Shown piece after piece: positions 20,404 through 20,654 of a stretch of 20,654 bases of DNA. A program made the position numbers and the translations under genes. The notes under the pieces are model-generated. The model had not been told where the DNA came from. It did no database searches and saw only the letters and a list, made by a program, of their open reading frames with translations. Each line of letters begins with the position of its first letter. The stretch's first letter is position 1. The DNA is taken from positions 1 to 20,654 of the forward strand of contig JADMIH010000053.1 in assembly GCA_015478675.1 (NCBI GenBank). The letters run 5' to 3'. The DNA is from Chloroflexota bacterium. GTDB taxonomy: Bacteria; Chloroflexota; Chloroflexia; QHBQ01; JADMIH01.

Positions 20404-20654
20404 CTAGCGGCCATGGCACATGGCTCCAGACGGTTTACGGGCATATAATCTCCAGCCGTCAGGTCCAAGACTGCCCACGAATTGATAGTGGGAGTTTATG
20501 TAATGGAACACCTCGCTCATCTGGGGAGGCATATCATAGACGAGCATCGGTGCCCACTGCTCGCGGGCGGTCACATCTATGGGCGGGGTGATTCTGTCGC
20601 TGGACGAAGCATCGATGATCAGCGCGGGCCGGCTATTCTCGATATCGCGCAGGA
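20404..20654 (-). CDS. C-terminal fragment of a gene running off the right edge
   Basis: An open frame of 82 codons enters at the window edge on the minus strand and stops at TAG (20406-20404). It reads LRDIENSRPALIIDASSSDR, then ITPPID, MPPQMSEVFHYINSHYQFVG and SLGPDGWRLYARK. The pattern of a soluble tail ending in YxxVGxLGPDGWRLYxRK resembles the C-terminus of multi-spanning PMT-type membrane glycosyltransferases. That is from memory of such tails, and the membrane part is outside the window. The last eight residues (SGAMCHGR) look like read-through past the usual end. Confidence 0.55.
   Translation of the reverse strand, partial: LRDIENSRPALIIDASSSDRITPPIDVTAREQWAPMLVYDMPPQMSEVFHYINSHYQFVGSLGPDGWRLYARKPSGAMCHGR

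Overview
The window reads as bacterial chromosome from a moderately GC-rich member of the Chloroflexota. This is inferred from gene content, not a search. The indicators are an AfsR-like SARP/NB-ARC/TPR regulator, two exported proteins with long Thr/Pro/Ala-rich linkers, a four-GAF histidine kinase, a paired TldD/TldE system, a KGG-repeat protein, and intergenic hairpin repeats whose chance translation gives 'LTPCPSP..GEG' peptides. There is no phage, plasmid or CRISPR locus. Mobile-type sequence is limited to small non-autonomous repeats and decayed fragments.

Layout. 1-3095: a hairpin repeat, a promoter, and the tldD-tldE pair (+). 3326-3562: a small KGG stress-type protein (+), followed by a promoter and hairpin that may make a small RNA (3700-3813). 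3824-5281: a mannosyl-/glucosylglycerate-hydrolase-like (alpha/alpha)6 glycosidase (-), divergent from a soluble histidine kinase with four GAF domains (5501-8404, +). 8588-9373: a secreted protein with an LPXTG-like C-terminus (-), divergent from a C39-like lipoprotein (9983-11104, +). 11365-12237: a membrane-anchored metallophosphoesterase (+). 12636-14433: ATPase and permease of a Mn/Zn-type ABC importer (+), followed by the broken remains of a Fur-family regulator (about 14438-14718). 15015-15088: tRNA-Asp(GUC) with its own promoter and terminator. 15222-15365: a 144-bp nested palindrome. 15679-16521: a cupin gene followed by an ABM-like small-protein gene (-), divergent from the SARP regulator (16759-19836, +). 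19837-20403: decayed sequence with a helix-turn-helix fragment. 20404-20654: the C-terminus of a gene that runs off the right edge (-).

Most interesting points. (1) Four copies of a hairpin repeat (ends at 142, 9833, 12550 and 14950) each stop 42-43 bp upstream of a plausible -10 hexamer, serving tldD, the lipoprotein gene, the metal ABC operon and tRNA-Asp. Two copies are complete, at 192-193 bp, with CTGTTCAGA inverted ends. (2) Between the SARP regulator and the cupin operon lie five TGAGAGR heptamers (minus strand) spaced 11, 11, 11 and 12 bp, ending 9 bp from a TAGGAT box. This matches the known layout of SARP binding sites and suggests a complete regulator-operator-target unit. (3) The glycosidase lacks its family's usual N-terminal Trp/Asp segment, but a segment resembling it lies near the C-terminus. 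(4) A Fur-like regulator has decayed beside the metal transporter it may once have controlled.

All positions were read by eye. Family names come from recognisable motifs, not database searches.
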